This document shows, piece by piece, positions 25,899 through 38,026 of a stretch of 64,000 nt of DNA. Each line of letters begins with the position of its first letter. Positions within the stretch are counted from its first letter, which is position 1. Both the position numbers and the translations under genes were made by a program. The stretch comes from Streptomyces xinghaiensis S187 (GTDB lineage: Bacteria > Actinomycetota > Actinomycetes > Streptomycetales > Streptomycetaceae): contig NZ_CP023202.1 of NCBI RefSeq assembly GCF_000220705.2, positions 5,734,501 through 5,798,500 of the forward strand, given 5' to 3'. The notes below the pieces were generated by a model. The model was not told where the DNA came from, ran no database searches, and was given only the letters and a program-made list of their open reading frames with translations.

Positions 25899-27785
25899 TC
25901 AGGCCTCCGCCTTGCCGAGGCCGGCGGTGCCGCCGGGTGGGGTGTCGTTGCCGTTGCTGTTTCCCGTGCCGGTGTCGCCCGGGGTGCCGGTGCCGCCGTT
26001 TCCGTTTCCGTTGGTGTCGGCGAGTGTCGTCGTGTCGGGCACGTCGAGTTGTCCGGTCTCGTGGAATTCCAGTTGTTTTCTGCGGTCGGCGACGAGGCCC
26101 TCGGGGCGGAAGCGCATGAGGAGGACGAGTGCGAGGCCGAAGAAGAGGAGCTGGTATTCGCCGATGAACTGGAGTTTCGCCGGGATGAGGAAGAGGAGCG
26201 CGGCGCCGATGAGGGGTCCGCCGACGGTTCCCATGCCGCCGAGGATGACGGCGGCGAGGAGGAAGGCGGAGTTGGGTGGTACGGCTTCGACGAATTTGTA
26301 CTGTTCGGGGTCGATGGAGGAGACGGCGTGTGCCTGGACGGTGCCGGCGAGTCCGGCGAGGGTGGCGCCGAGGGCGAAGGCGATGAGCTTGAACCGGAAG
26401 GCGTTGATGCCCATGGCGCGGGCGGCGGTTTCGTCTTCGCGGATGGCGACCCAGGCGCGGCCGATCCGGGAGGAGTCGGAGCGCCGGAAGACGGAGACGA
26501 CGATGACGGTGAAGAACAGCATCAGCCAGAAGTAGTTGGCCGACCGGGTGAAGTCGAAGCCGAGGAAGCTGTGGGACTCACCGAAGTTGAATCCGAGGAT
26601 TTCGAGGTCGGGGATCTGGGGGATGCCGGTGGAGCCGTTGGTGATGGCGGGTCCGGAGATGCCGTCGAGGTTCTGCATGCCGATGCGGAAGATCTCGCCG
26701 AAGCCGAGGGTGACGATGGCGAGGTAGTCGCCGCGGAGGCGCAGGGTGGGGGCGCCGATGAGGACGCCGAAGACGAGGGAGACGAGGGCTCCGGTGAGGA
26801 CGGCGGCCCAGAAGGGGAATTGGACGCCGATGCTGGAGAAGGGGGAGCCGGAGACGAGGGCGGCGGTGTAGGCGCCGACGCCGAGGAAGGCGACGTAGCC
26901 GAGGTCGAGGAGGCCGGCGAGGCCGACGACGACGTTCAGTCCGAGGGCGACGGTCGCGAAGATGAGGATGTTCGCGGCGATGGAGGTGAACTGGTTGTCG
27001 CTCTGGAGGAAGGGGAACGCGGCGGCGGCGACGAAGGCGGAGGCGATGGAGATGTTGCGGTGCCGGGCGGTGAGGCGGCTGACCCGCCGGATGAGTCCGG
27101 CTTTGGAGAGGGCGGGTACGGCGAGGCCGGTGAGGAGCAGGAAGCCGACGAAGAGTTCGCCGTATTCGGTGGCGATGCCGTAGGTGAAGACGTAGAGGAG
27201 GACCGCGAAGGCGGCGGCGATGAGGAGGATCTCGGCCCAGGAGGGGAGGTCCTTGGCGCGGCCGGGTGCGGGTGCCTTCATGGCGTGGCGGAGCCGCTGG
27301 AGGGGGGTTCCGGTGGGCTGGCCGGGGCCGGCGGGGGTGTCGGCGGGGAGGCCGAGGGCGGCTGTGGCGGTGAGGAGAGAGGCGAGGGCGGCGATCCAGG
27401 CGCCGGGTTCCAGGTTGACGAGGCCGCCGAGGGTGGTGGTGATGGCGGCGACGGCGTACCAGGTGGTGGCGAGGGTGCCGAGGGCGAGGAGGAGGACGGG
27501 GCTGTTGGTGCCGCCGGGGGTGAGCCAGCGGAGGCCGCGGATGCCGTGTCCGGAGAGGAGGAAGAGGAGGGTGAGGAGGGAGCCGGTGAGGGTGAGGACC
27601 TGGAGGCCGCCGGGGTAGCCGGTGACGGTGAGGTTGCCGGGGAAGGCGGAGGTCCAGGTCCAGGCGAGGAAGGTGCTCGCGAGGGTGAGGGCGGCTCCGG
27701 CGGCGGTGCCGATGCGGGCGGCGCCGGCGGGGAGGGTGAGGACGCCCGGGGCGGTGGTCTCGGGGGTGGTCTGCGTTGTGGTCAT
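25899..27785 (-). CDS. livM: Branched-chain amino acid ABC transporter permease LivM (extended)
   Basis: The product is 628 residues from ATG 27785; a GTG three codons upstream overlaps the livH stop (GTGA). The N-terminal about 250 residues add extra hydrophobic helices before the canonical permease core. The core shows NILIFATVALGLNVVVGLAGLLDLGY, the EAA-type loop in GRAWVAIREDETAARAMGIN, and GTVGGPLIGA. The C-terminus has a Gly/Asn/Thr-rich tail of about 50 residues. It forms the inner-membrane channel with LivH. Long LivM forms with an extra membrane domain are common in actinomycetes. Confidence 0.93.
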   Translation of the reverse strand: MTTTQTTPETTAPGVLTLPAGAARIGTAAGAALTLASTFLAWTWTSAFPGNLTVTGYPGGLQVLTLTGSLLTLLFLLSGHGIRGLRWLTPGGTNSPVLLLALGTLATTWYAVAAITTTLGGLVNLEPGAWIAALASLLTATAALGLPADTPAGPGQPTGTPLQRLRHAMKAPAPGRAKDLPSWAEILLIAAAFAVLLYVFTYGIATEYGELFVGFLLLTGLAVPALSKAGLIRRVSRLTARHRNISIASAFVAAAAFPFLQSDNQFTSIAANILIFATVALGLNVVVGLAGLLDLGYVAFLGVGAYTAALVSGSPFSSIGVQFPFWAAVLTGALVSLVFGVLIGAPTLRLRGDYLAIVTLGFGEIFRIGMQNLDGISGPAITNGSTGIPQIPDLEILGFNFGESHSFLGFDFTRSANYFWLMLFFTVIVVSVFRRSDSSRIGRAWVAIREDETAARAMGINAFRFKLIAFALGATLAGLAGTVQAHAVSSIDPEQYKFVEAVPPNSAFLLAAVILGGMGTVGGPLIGAALLFLIPAKLQFIGEYQLLFFGLALVLLMRFRPEGLVADRRKQLEFHETGQLDVPDTTTLADTNGNGNGGTGTPGDTGTGNSNGNDTPPGGTAGLGKAEA

Positions 27786-27790
27786 GGTGA

Positions 27791-28720
27791 TCACGCCCGA
27801 TCCGCGACGCGTTCGCCGAGTAGGCCTTGTGGCCGTAGCAGCAGGACGAGGATGAGGAGGACGAAGGCCCATACGTCCTTCCAGGCGCCGCCGCCGAAGA
27901 GTTCCATGCCGGGGATGAATTCGATGTAGGCGGTGGCCATGGCTTCGGAGAGGCCGAGGACGAGTCCGCCGATCATGGCGCCGTAGATGTTGCCGATGCC
28001 GCCGAGGACGGCGGCGGTGAAGGCTTTGAGTCCGGCGATGAAGCCCATCTTGAATTCGACCTGGCCGTATTTGAGGCCGTGGGCGATGGCGGCGATGGCG
28101 GCGAAGGCGGCGCCGATGGCGAAGGCGGTGACGATGATGCGGTCGGTGTTGATGCCCATGAGCTTGGCGGTGTCGGGGTCCTGCGAGGTGGCCTGCATGG
28201 CGCGGCCGGTGCGGGACTTGGCGACGAAGAGCGCCAGGGTGATCATGCAGATGGGGGCTGCGGCGATGAGGAAGAGTTCGCCGCGCTGGACGGAGAAGGG
28301 CCCGAGGTCGATGGGGCCGCCGCCGATCTGGGGGAAGGGGCGGGCCTTCTTGGCGTCGGGGTAGAAGGCCCAGATCGCCTGCTGGAGGGCGATGGAGAGG
28401 CCGATGGCGGTGATGAGGGGTGCCAGGCGGGGGCCGCCGCGCAGCGGGCGGTAGGCGAACCGTTCCGCCCCCACTCCGACGAGGACGGAGGCCATCATGC
28501 CCATGAGGAGCATGAGCGGCAGGGCCAGGGCGATGGAGGTGCCGTCGGGGAGGAGGAGCCAGGCGGTGAGGGCTCCGAATCCGCCGATCATGAAGATCTC
28601 GCCGTGGGCGAAGTTGATGAGCTGGACTATGCCGTAGACCATGGTGTACCCGATGGCGATCAAGCCGTACATCGCACCGAGGATCAGGCCGTTGGCAAGC
28701 TGCTGCGGCAGGTCGTGCAC
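27791..28720 (-). CDS. livH: Branched-chain amino acid ABC transporter permease LivH
   Basis: The product is 309 residues from GTG 28720, preceded by CGGAGG. It is a multi-spanning permease with family signatures ANGLILGAMYGLIAIGYTMVYGI at the start, INFAHGEIFMIG, RAMQATSQDPDTAKLMGIN (cytoplasmic coupling loop) and GGIGNIYGAMIGGLVLG. It is the first permease gene of livHMGF and pairs with LivM. A strong hairpin between the binding-protein gene and livH probably lowers its expression relative to the binding protein. Confidence 0.95.
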   Translation of the reverse strand: MHDLPQQLANGLILGAMYGLIAIGYTMVYGIVQLINFAHGEIFMIGGFGALTAWLLLPDGTSIALALPLMLLMGMMASVLVGVGAERFAYRPLRGGPRLAPLITAIGLSIALQQAIWAFYPDAKKARPFPQIGGGPIDLGPFSVQRGELFLIAAAPICMITLALFVAKSRTGRAMQATSQDPDTAKLMGINTDRIIVTAFAIGAAFAAIAAIAHGLKYGQVEFKMGFIAGLKAFTAAVLGGIGNIYGAMIGGLVLGLSEAMATAYIEFIPGMELFGGGAWKDVWAFVLLILVLLLRPQGLLGERVADRA

Positions 28721-28752
28721 CGCTGGGCCTCCGAGTATGGGTGGTGGATACG

Positions 28753-28787
28753 GCTGCGCGGGGGCGCTGGTGGCGCCCCCGCGCAGC
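28753..28787 (-). terminator. Intercistronic hairpin between binding-protein gene and livH
   Basis: A perfect 15-bp stem GCTGCGCGGGGGCGC / GCGCCCCCGCGCAGC (28753-28767, 28773-28787) has a 5-base loop. It lies 36 bases after the binding-protein stop. As in many ABC operons it likely acts as a partial terminator or 3' stabiliser giving excess binding protein. Confidence 0.8.
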
Positions 28788-28823
28788 TGCGGTGAAGCGT
28801 CGGGCGGGCGGGTGTGCCCTGGG

Positions 28824-30062
28824 TCAGTCCTGGTACTCGCCGGTCTTGACGACGGTGTGCTCGCCGTCCTTGACCTCGTAGAGGGAGAGCTGCTTGTTGG
28901 TGGTGTCGCCGTATTCGTCGAAGGCGACGGCGCCGCTGACGCCTTCGAAGGAGACGTCGTGGACGGCCTTGACGACTTCGCTGCGGGCCTTGTCCATGTC
29001 CTCGGGGAGCTTGCCGTCGTTGTTCTCGGCGACGGCCTTGACGGCCTGGATGATCGCCCAGACGCTGTCGTAGGCGTAGCCGCCGTAGGCCTCGTAGGGC
29101 AGGTCGTAGCCGGCGGCCTCGTAGTCCTTCATGAAGGACTTGGCGGTGTCGAGGGTTTCGAGGGGGGCGCCGACGGAGCTGGCGAAGTCGCCTTCGGCGT
29201 TCTTCTTGGCGAGCTTGATGTACTCGCCGCTGTAGAGGGCGTCGCCGCCGACGACGGGGATCTTGGCTCCGGCCTTCTTGATCTGGTCGGAGAGGGGGGC
29301 GCCGGCCGGGTACTCGCCGCCGTAGTAGACGAAGTCGGCGTCGGAGTTGCTGACCTTGGTGGCGATGGCGGAGAAGTCGGTGTCCTCGGGGTTGACGTGG
29401 TCGGTGCCGACGACCTTGCCGCCGAGCTTGACGAACTCGTCCTTGAAGGTGCCCGCGAGGCCGGCTCCGTAGGTCTTCTTGTCGTCGATGACGAAGACCT
29501 TCTTGAGCTTCTTCTCCTCGTACATGTACTGGGCGGCGTAGGGGCCCTGGATGGCGTCCGTGGTGGACGTGCGGAAGTAGGTCTTGAAGGGGCGGACCTT
29601 CTTGCCGCTGCGCCAGTCCTTGCCCTGGGTGAGCTCGGGGGCGGTGTTGGCGGGGGATATGAGCGCCATGTCGGCGTTGTCGAACGCCTTCTGCATCGGC
29701 GGGGCGACGTTGGAGTTCAGCGGGCCGATGGCGGCGATGGCCTGCTTGTTGTCGATGACGCGGTTGGCGTTCTGCTGGCCGGTGCCGGGCTGGGCGACAT
29801 CGTCGAGCGCCAGCATCTTGAAGGTGACGCCGTCGACTTCCTTGTTCTTGTTGGCGGTCTTGATGGCCAGTTCGGCGGAGTTCTTGATGCCCTGGCCGAG
29901 GGCGGAGAGCTTGCCGGAGAGCGGGGCGTCGACGCCGATCACGACGGTGGTGTTGCCGCCGTCTCCGCCTCCCGCGCTGTCGTCGCGCGAACCGCAGGCC
30001 GTGAGTGTGAGTGCCCCCGCGGTGACCGCGGTGGTGATGATGAGCAAGGAACGTTGACGCAC
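28824..30062 (-). CDS. Branched-chain amino acid ABC transporter substrate-binding lipoprotein
   Basis: The product is 412 residues from GTG 30062, preceded by GGAAAGGA; longer open-frame starts look untranslated. The lipoprotein signal is RQRSLLIITTAVTAGALTLTAC with lipobox LTAC, so Cys23 is lipidated and the protein sits outside the membrane. The mature part is a periplasmic-binding-fold type I protein (VVIGVDAPLSGKLSALGQGI, AIGPLNSNVAPPMQKA, FVYYGGEYPAGAPLSDQIKKA). It captures the amino acid for LivHMGF. It is the promoter-proximal gene of the operon. Confidence 0.94.
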   Translation of the reverse strand: MRQRSLLIITTAVTAGALTLTACGSRDDSAGGGDGGNTTVVIGVDAPLSGKLSALGQGIKNSAELAIKTANKNKEVDGVTFKMLALDDVAQPGTGQQNANRVIDNKQAIAAIGPLNSNVAPPMQKAFDNADMALISPANTAPELTQGKDWRSGKKVRPFKTYFRTSTTDAIQGPYAAQYMYEEKKLKKVFVIDDKKTYGAGLAGTFKDEFVKLGGKVVGTDHVNPEDTDFSAIATKVSNSDADFVYYGGEYPAGAPLSDQIKKAGAKIPVVGGDALYSGEYIKLAKKNAEGDFASSVGAPLETLDTAKSFMKDYEAAGYDLPYEAYGGYAYDSVWAIIQAVKAVAENNDGKLPEDMDKARSEVVKAVHDVSFEGVSGAVAFDEYGDTTNKQLSLYEVKDGEHTVVKTGEYQD

Positions 30063-30682
30063 GTTCTGTCCTTTCCCCTGGCGCGGCCTTCTCGCCTGAG
30101 TGGGCCGTGTGCGTTGCCGGGCGGGGGCAGTGCGCTTGGTGGGCATTGCGGTGTCGCACCCGGCGGCGCGGTAACTGGCGGTGAATATATGGGGATGAGC
30201 TACGGCCCGGCAGAGGGCGGGAGAGGATGTGACGCTCTTGTTATGCCCGGTGTGTCTTCGGGGGCCGGTGCGGGGGGCGTGGGGGCTGCCGGTGGGGGAC
30301 CGCTCGGGCAGCGGACGGCCCGGAGGGGGTGATTCCGCAGTTCGGCCGTGGGGTGGGGCGGCGGGGTGCCGGGGTGGGGTCCGCATATCGTGCGCGCCGC
30401 CGGGGGAGGGGCCGGCGGGGTGGGGGTGCGGGCGGGTCCGGAGGGAAACCGTCGGGCACGAATATCACGCTGTGTTACGACGGTGTGAGCGGACCGGACG
30501 TTTCGGACACGGTGCGTGGGGGCCGGGAGTCCGCTGCGCGGGGAGCGGCCGTCGCCGGGGGCGCGGGGTGCGGGACGGCCGGAGCCGGGGCCGGGGCCGG
30601 GAGCCGGACACCCGCCGCGGCGGGGTGTGCGGTGCCGGGTGCCGGCGCCCCGGCGGAGGGGCCGGGGCACCGGCGTGCGGCG
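30063..30682. other. Intergenic region upstream of the transporter operon
   Basis: There are 620 bases without a gene I can support; long open frames here are composition artefacts. A/T-rich patches at 30,184-30,192 (GAATATATG) and 30,459-30,483 (CGAATATCACGCTGTGTTACG) are candidate minus-strand promoter sites for the binding-protein gene. A hairpin of ACACCCGCC type at about 30,607-30,628 may end the thioesterase transcript. Confidence 0.5.
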
Positions 30683-31144
30683 TCAGCTGGCGGGGGCGTC
30701 CTTGAGCAGGCAGGTGAGCCGTGCGCTGCAGACCCTCCGGCCGTCCTCGTCGGTGATGACGGTCTCGTAGGTCGCGGTGGTGCGGCCGCGGTGGACGGGG
30801 GTGGCGACCCCGGTGACGAGGCCGGAGCGCACGCCCCGGTGGTGCGTGCAGTTCAGGTCGACGCCGACGGCCAGCTTGCCGGTGCCGCCGTGGAGCATGG
30901 CGCCGACGGAGCCGAGGGTCTCGGCGAGGACGGCGGAGGCGCCGCCGTGCAGCAGGCCGTAGGGCTGGGTGTTGCCCTCGACGGGGAGGGTGCCGACGAC
31001 CCGCTCGGCGGAGGCTTCCAGGACCTCCAGGCCCATGCGCGCGCCGAGGTGCCCGGCGGAGAACAGGGTGGTGAGGTCGATGCCGAGGCCGGCGTACTCG
31101 TCCAGGACCTCCTGGGGGAAGATGATCTTGCTCTGCTCACCCAT
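30683..31144 (-). CDS. PaaI-type hotdog-fold thioesterase
   Basis: The product is 153 residues. It has the hotdog acyl-CoA thioesterase core: QPYGLLHGGASAVLAETLGSVGA (about residues 60-82, with HGG at the helix start and the conserved Glu), then VDLNCTHHRGVRSGLVTGVATPVHRGRTTATYET. This matches the PaaI/DUF4442 group, which hydrolyses CoA thioesters such as aryl- or hydroxyaryl-CoA. It is followed downstream on the same strand by the transporter genes but separated by 620 bases, so it is probably expressed separately. Confidence 0.9.
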   Translation of the reverse strand: MGEQSKIIFPQEVLDEYAGLGIDLTTLFSAGHLGARMGLEVLEASAERVVGTLPVEGNTQPYGLLHGGASAVLAETLGSVGAMLHGGTGKLAVGVDLNCTHHRGVRSGLVTGVATPVHRGRTTATYETVITDEDGRRVCSARLTCLLKDAPAS

Positions 31145-31245
31145 GGGGCGCGGCTCCGGTTCTCGCGGGGGACCCGGCGGGGGCGTCCCGCCGGTGTGGT
31201 GTGCACCGTCCTATCAGGACTGCCCGGCGGGCGCTGTGCCGGGGA

Positions 31246-33588
<2,343 letters not shown>

Positions 33589-33787
33589 GGCTTCTCCCTC
33601 GGGCTCCTGCGGGCGGCGGATGCGTGGGGCCGATCCTCCCACGGGTCGCCGGCGGGGGATCCGGTGCCGCAGGGCGGCACGGGCCCTCGTGGCGCGGTGG
33701 TGCGCGGGTGGGGCGCCGGGCCGCCGGGGGGCGGAGGGGGTGTCGGCGGGGCGGGCAGTGTCGGTGGGGTCTGGCAGGATCGTGGGC

Positions 33788-36520
33788 GTGGCGAAGACAG
33801 CATCGAAGAAGACCGCAGCGACCGCTTCTCCAGGGCAGGGGGACGGCCGGCCCCGACTGATGCTCATGGACGGGCACTCCCTGGCGTACCGCGCGTTCTT
33901 CGCGCTGCCCGCGGAGAACTTCACGACGAGCATGGGGCAGCCGACGAACGCGATCTACGGCTTCGCCTCGATGCTGGCGAACACGCTCCGTGACGAGCGG
34001 CCGACGCATCTGGCCGTCGCGTTCGACGTGTCCCGCAAGACGTGGCGCTCGGAGGAGTTCGCGGAGTACAAGGCGAACCGTTCCAAGTCGCCGGACGAGT
34101 TCAAGGGCCAGGTGGAGCTGATCGGCGAACTGCTCGACACGATGCGGGTCACCCGCTTCGCGGTGGAGGGCTACGAGGCGGACGACGTCATCGCCACGCT
34201 CGCCACCCAGGCGGAGGCCGCGGGGTTCGAGGTGCTGATCGTCACCGGTGACCGCGATTCCTTCCAGCTGGTCAGCGAGCACGTCACGGTGCTCTACCCG
34301 ACGAAGGGCGTCTCGGAGCTGACCCGCTTCACCCCGGAGAAGGTGCGGGAGAAGTACGGCCTGTCCCCGGCCCAGTACCCGGACTTCGCGGCCCTGCGGG
34401 GCGACCCGTCGGACAACCTCCCCGGTATCCCGGGCGTCGGGGAGAAGACCGCCGCGAAGTGGATCAACCAGTTCGGGTCGTTCGACGAGCTGGTGGCGCG
34501 GGCCGAGGAGGTCAAGGGCAAGGCGGGGCAGAACCTCCGCGAGCATCTCGACGCGGTCAAACTCAACCACCGCCTGACCGGTCTGATAAAGGATGTGGCG
34601 CTGCCGACGGGCCCGGACGGGTTGTGCCGGGAGCCGTACGACCGCAAGTCCATGGCGGTGCTGCTGGATTCGCTGGAGATCCGCAACCCGAGTCTGCGGG
34701 AGCGGCTGCTGGCCGTGGATCCGGGGGCGCAGGAGGAGGAGCCGGCCCCGGCGGCCGGCGTCGAGGTGGACGGCGAGGTGCTGGGCGCCGGCGAACTCGC
34801 CCCCTGGCTGGAGGCGCACGGCGGGCAGCCCCTGGGGCTGGCCTCGGTCGGCAGCTGGTCGCTGGGCAGCGGCAGCTGTACCGAGATCGCTCTGGCCGTC
34901 GCCTCCGGGGAGGCCGTCTGGTTCGACCCCACCCAGCTCGACGAGGCCGACGAGCGGGCCTTCGCGGCCTGGACGGCCGATGCCGCCCGGCCGAAGGTGG
35001 TGCACAAGGCGAAGGAGACCATGCGGGTCTTCGCCGAGCACGGCTGGACGGTCGCCGGGATCACCATGGACACGGCCCTCGCCGCGTATCTCGTCAAGCC
35101 CGGCCGCCGCACCTTCGACCTGGACGCCCTCTCCCTGGAGTACCTGGGCCGCGAGCTGGCCCCGGCCGAGGCCGGCGGCGGGCAGCTGGCCTTCGGCGCC
35201 GACGAGGACGCCGAGCGGAACGCCCTCATGGCCGAGGCCCGTACCGTGCTGGACCTCGGCGGGGTCCTGGGGGAGCGGCTCGCGGAGGCCGGCGCCGCCG
35301 ATCTGCTGCGCGAGGTGGATCTGCCGACCTCGGAGCTGCTGGCCCGGATGGAGCGGGCCGGTATCGCAGCGGACCGCGGCTGGCTGGACCGCATGGAGCA
35401 GCAGTTCGCCGCCGCCGTGCAGCAGGCGGTCCGCGAGGCGCACGACGCGGTGGGCCACGAGTTCAACCTCGGCTCCCCGAAGCAGCTCCAGGAGGTGTTC
35501 TTCGGCGAACTGGGCCTGCCGAAGACGAAGAAGACGAAGACCGGCTACACCACCGACGCCGACGCCCTGGCCTGGCTGGCTCAGCAGACCGACCACGAAC
35601 TTCCCGTGATCATGCTGCGCCACCGGGAGCAGGCCCGGCTGCGGTCCACGGTCGAGGGGCTGATCAAGACGATCGCGCCCGACGGGCGCATCCACACCTC
35701 CTTCAACCAGACGGTGGCCGCCACGGGCCGGCTCTCCTCCACCGACCCCAATCTGCAGAACATCCCGGTCCGCACGGACGAGGGCCGCGCCATCCGCCGC
35801 GGCTTCGTCGTCGGCGAGGGCTACGAGTCCCTGCTGACCGCCGACTACAGCCAGATCGAGCTGCGGGTGATGGCCCACCTCTCGGAGGACGAGGGCCTGA
35901 TCGAGGCGTTCACCTCCGGCGAGGACCTGCACTCCACCGTCGCCTCCCAGGTCTTCGGCGTCAGCCGGAGCAGCGTCGACCCGGAGATGCGGCGCAAGAT
36001 CAAGGCCATGTCCTACGGGCTCGCCTACGGTCTCTCCGCGTTCGGGCTGTCCCAGCAGCTCGGCATCGAGGCGGCCGAGGCCCGGCGGCTGATGGACACC
36101 TACTTCGAGCGCTTCGGCGGGGTCCGGGACTACCTTCACAGGGTGGTGGAGGAGGCCAGGGCCAGCGGCTACACCTCGACGATCCTCGGCCGCCGCCGCT
36201 ATCTGCCCGACCTCAACAGCGACAACCGGCAGCGCCGGGAGGCCGCCGAGCGGATGGCGCTCAACGCCCCCATCCAGGGGACCGCCGCCGACATCGTGAA
36301 GATCGCGATGCTGCGGGTCGACCGGGCGCTGGCGGAGCAGAAGCTGGAATCCCGGATGCTGCTCCAGGTGCACGACGAAATCGTGCTGGAGGTGGCGCAC
36401 GGCGAGCGCGGCCCGGTGGAGGAACTGGTCCGCCGCGAGATGGCCGGGGCCGCCGACCTGCGGGCGCCGCTGGACGTGGCCGTCGGCTTCGGCGCGGACT
36501 GGGAGTCGGCCGCCCACTGA
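33788..36520 (+). CDS. polA: DNA polymerase I
   Basis: The product is 910 residues from GTG 33788 (VAKTASKKTAAT); a GTG two codons earlier is possible. The N-terminal 5'-nuclease (LMLMDGHSLAYRAFFALP, YEADDVIATLA, DNLPGIPGVGEKTA) covers about 25-320. The middle 3'-5' exonuclease-like domain appears to lack the catalytic acidic set, as in other actinomycetes. The polymerase domain (about 510-910) has TGRLSSTDPNLQNIP, motif A DYSQIELRV, the O helix RRKIKAMSYGLAYG and motif C QVHDEIVLE. It serves Okazaki-fragment maturation and repair. Two hairpins follow. Confidence 0.96.
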   Translation: MAKTASKKTAATASPGQGDGRPRLMLMDGHSLAYRAFFALPAENFTTSMGQPTNAIYGFASMLANTLRDERPTHLAVAFDVSRKTWRSEEFAEYKANRSKSPDEFKGQVELIGELLDTMRVTRFAVEGYEADDVIATLATQAEAAGFEVLIVTGDRDSFQLVSEHVTVLYPTKGVSELTRFTPEKVREKYGLSPAQYPDFAALRGDPSDNLPGIPGVGEKTAAKWINQFGSFDELVARAEEVKGKAGQNLREHLDAVKLNHRLTGLIKDVALPTGPDGLCREPYDRKSMAVLLDSLEIRNPSLRERLLAVDPGAQEEEPAPAAGVEVDGEVLGAGELAPWLEAHGGQPLGLASVGSWSLGSGSCTEIALAVASGEAVWFDPTQLDEADERAFAAWTADAARPKVVHKAKETMRVFAEHGWTVAGITMDTALAAYLVKPGRRTFDLDALSLEYLGRELAPAEAGGGQLAFGADEDAERNALMAEARTVLDLGGVLGERLAEAGAADLLREVDLPTSELLARMERAGIAADRGWLDRMEQQFAAAVQQAVREAHDAVGHEFNLGSPKQLQEVFFGELGLPKTKKTKTGYTTDADALAWLAQQTDHELPVIMLRHREQARLRSTVEGLIKTIAPDGRIHTSFNQTVAATGRLSSTDPNLQNIPVRTDEGRAIRRGFVVGEGYESLLTADYSQIELRVMAHLSEDEGLIEAFTSGEDLHSTVASQVFGVSRSSVDPEMRRKIKAMSYGLAYGLSAFGLSQQLGIEAAEARRLMDTYFERFGGVRDYLHRVVEEARASGYTSTILGRRRYLPDLNSDNRQRREAAERMALNAPIQGTAADIVKIAMLRVDRALAEQKLESRMLLQVHDEIVLEVAHGERGPVEELVRREMAGAADLRAPLDVAVGFGADWESAAH

Positions 36521-36549
36521 CGGCCGGGACCGGAGCCGCCGTTTCCCGG

Positions 36550-36594
36550 GCGGTCCCGGCGGGGACCGCGCCGGGCGGCGGCTGTGCCGCCCGG
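36550..36594. terminator. Paired hairpins between convergent polA and DUF4184 genes
   Basis: The first hairpin is GCGGTCCC-4-GGGACCGC (36550-36569). The second is CCGGGCGGC-6-GCCGCCCGG (36571-36594). They start 30 bases after the polA stop and lie between convergent genes. Confidence 0.7.
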
Positions 36595-36666
36595 TGCCCG
36601 GCCGGGCCCGGAGTCCGCTGTGCCCGGGAGCCCTGGGCGCCCTCACCGGTCGTGCCCCAGGTGGCC

Positions 36667-37587
36667 TCAGCGCGGGCGTCCGCGGTCCGTCCCCCCGGCC
36701 GTCCCGCCCTCGGCCCTGCCGGCCGGCACGGCGGCGGCCTCGCGCGGGCCGTCCCCGGCTCCCGTCCGCGGCGGCTCACCGGCCGGCCGCCACCACCGGC
36801 GCGTCCGGACCGTCACCGTGTAGACCACGAGGCCGGCCGCCAGGCCCGCCCCCGCGCCGAACATGGCCGCGGGCGTGTAGTTGACGAGGGTGTAGTCCCA
36901 GCCGGTGGCGGCGTTCATGCGCAGACAGCGGTGCACCGCACCCGCCGAGGCGCACAGCGCGAGCAGCACCACGACCACCAGCCGCCCGAGTGCCCCCGGA
37001 CGCGGCACGGACACCGGCAGCGCCACGTCCGGCGCTCGCCGTACCGCCGACACCAGGAACGCCGCCGTACCGGCCAGCGCCAGAGCCGAACCCCCGTACT
37101 GCGCGTAGTAGTAGAGCGGGAAGCCCGCCGTCACCTCGCCGAGCACCGGCAGCAGCCGCACACCCCAGCGGTCGGCGTGCGTGAACGCGTCCCACACCAC
37201 GTGCGTGGTGGCGCCGAGCGCCGCCGACACCCAGAACCACAGGGCCTGCGGCAGCACCGGCCGGCCGCGCCACGGCCGTCCGCGCACCAGCCCGTACACC
37301 CGCCCCCGCCAGGCCGGCGCGACCAGTCCCACCAGCGGATCGCGCAGGACCAGCCAGCAGCCGGCCAGCAGCGCGCCGAGGAGGACGTCCACGGTCAGTA
37401 CCCCGAGCGGGGAGTGGGTGACCTCGCCGAAGGCCATGGCGCCGGGCAGCACGGAGTCCGCGAAGTACGTCAGGTCCGGTGCGAACGAACCTGCGACCAG
37501 GGCCGACGCCACCAGCGGCCCGCGCGCCCGCCCGGTACGCCGGATCACCGGCAGTACGGCCGCCGCATGGCTGAGTGTGAACGGCAT
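36667..37587 (-). CDS. DUF4184 integral membrane protein
   Basis: The product is 306 residues. It has the DUF4184 start PFTLSHAAAVLPV (like membrane-bound YdjM-type proteins) and conserved polar residues SFAPDLTYFA, FGEVTHSPLG and THVVWDAFTHADRWG, that is Asp/His pairs suggestive of a metal site facing the membrane. About six hydrophobic segments span residues 20-265; the C-terminal 40 residues are polar and disordered. Function is unknown. It is transcribed convergently with polA and divergently from the lytic transglycosylase gene. Confidence 0.88.
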   Translation of the reverse strand: MPFTLSHAAAVLPVIRRTGRARGPLVASALVAGSFAPDLTYFADSVLPGAMAFGEVTHSPLGVLTVDVLLGALLAGCWLVLRDPLVGLVAPAWRGRVYGLVRGRPWRGRPVLPQALWFWVSAALGATTHVVWDAFTHADRWGVRLLPVLGEVTAGFPLYYYAQYGGSALALAGTAAFLVSAVRRAPDVALPVSVPRPGALGRLVVVVLLALCASAGAVHRCLRMNAATGWDYTLVNYTPAAMFGAGAGLAAGLVVYTVTVRTRRWWRPAGEPPRTGAGDGPREAAAVPAGRAEGGTAGGTDRGRPR

Positions 37588-38026
37588 GCTCCCCCTTGAT
37601 CGGTACGGAACGTCCGGAGAGTACAGACGCCGGGCCGCACCCCGGGGTTCGCGCCGCCCGGGGAGAGCCGGGTCACCTCCGCGGGGCGGCGCCCGTCCGG
37701 CGCGAGCACGGCACCGCCACGACAGGCCGCGGAACGGACCACGAGGGGGCCGCGCCCGGCACTCGCGGCCATCGGCCGCTCCCGGGCGTGTCCGGCCCGG
37801 GGACGCCGGACAGTGCCGCGGAGCCGGGCGGTCCGCCTCTGCGCGGCCCGATGGTGCGAATGTGGTGAAACATGCCCGGGAGACGGTGACCTCGGGCCAG
37901 AAGTTGCCGTAGTGTCGCGGCAGTTGCCGGGAAGACCGTCATCAGAGAAGGCTGTCCGACGGCGCACGGCGCGAGTGGTGTCGGAGGGGCGGCGATTCCG
38001 CCCGGGGTCCAGGGGAGGGACGCAGC
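37588..38026. other. Divergent intergenic region before lytic transglycosylase
   Basis: There are 439 bases between the DUF4184 gene (-) and the transglycosylase gene (+). It must hold both promoters, but I see no confident -35/-10 pair. I looked for a ydaO-type cyclic-di-AMP riboswitch, common before cell-wall hydrolase genes in this genus, and did not find its conserved core. Confidence 0.5.

Noticed and set aside
37860..38026. Cyclic-di-AMP (ydaO) riboswitch before the lytic transglycosylase gene
   Set aside because: It is common before wall-hydrolase genes in Streptomyces, but the conserved core sequences were not found.
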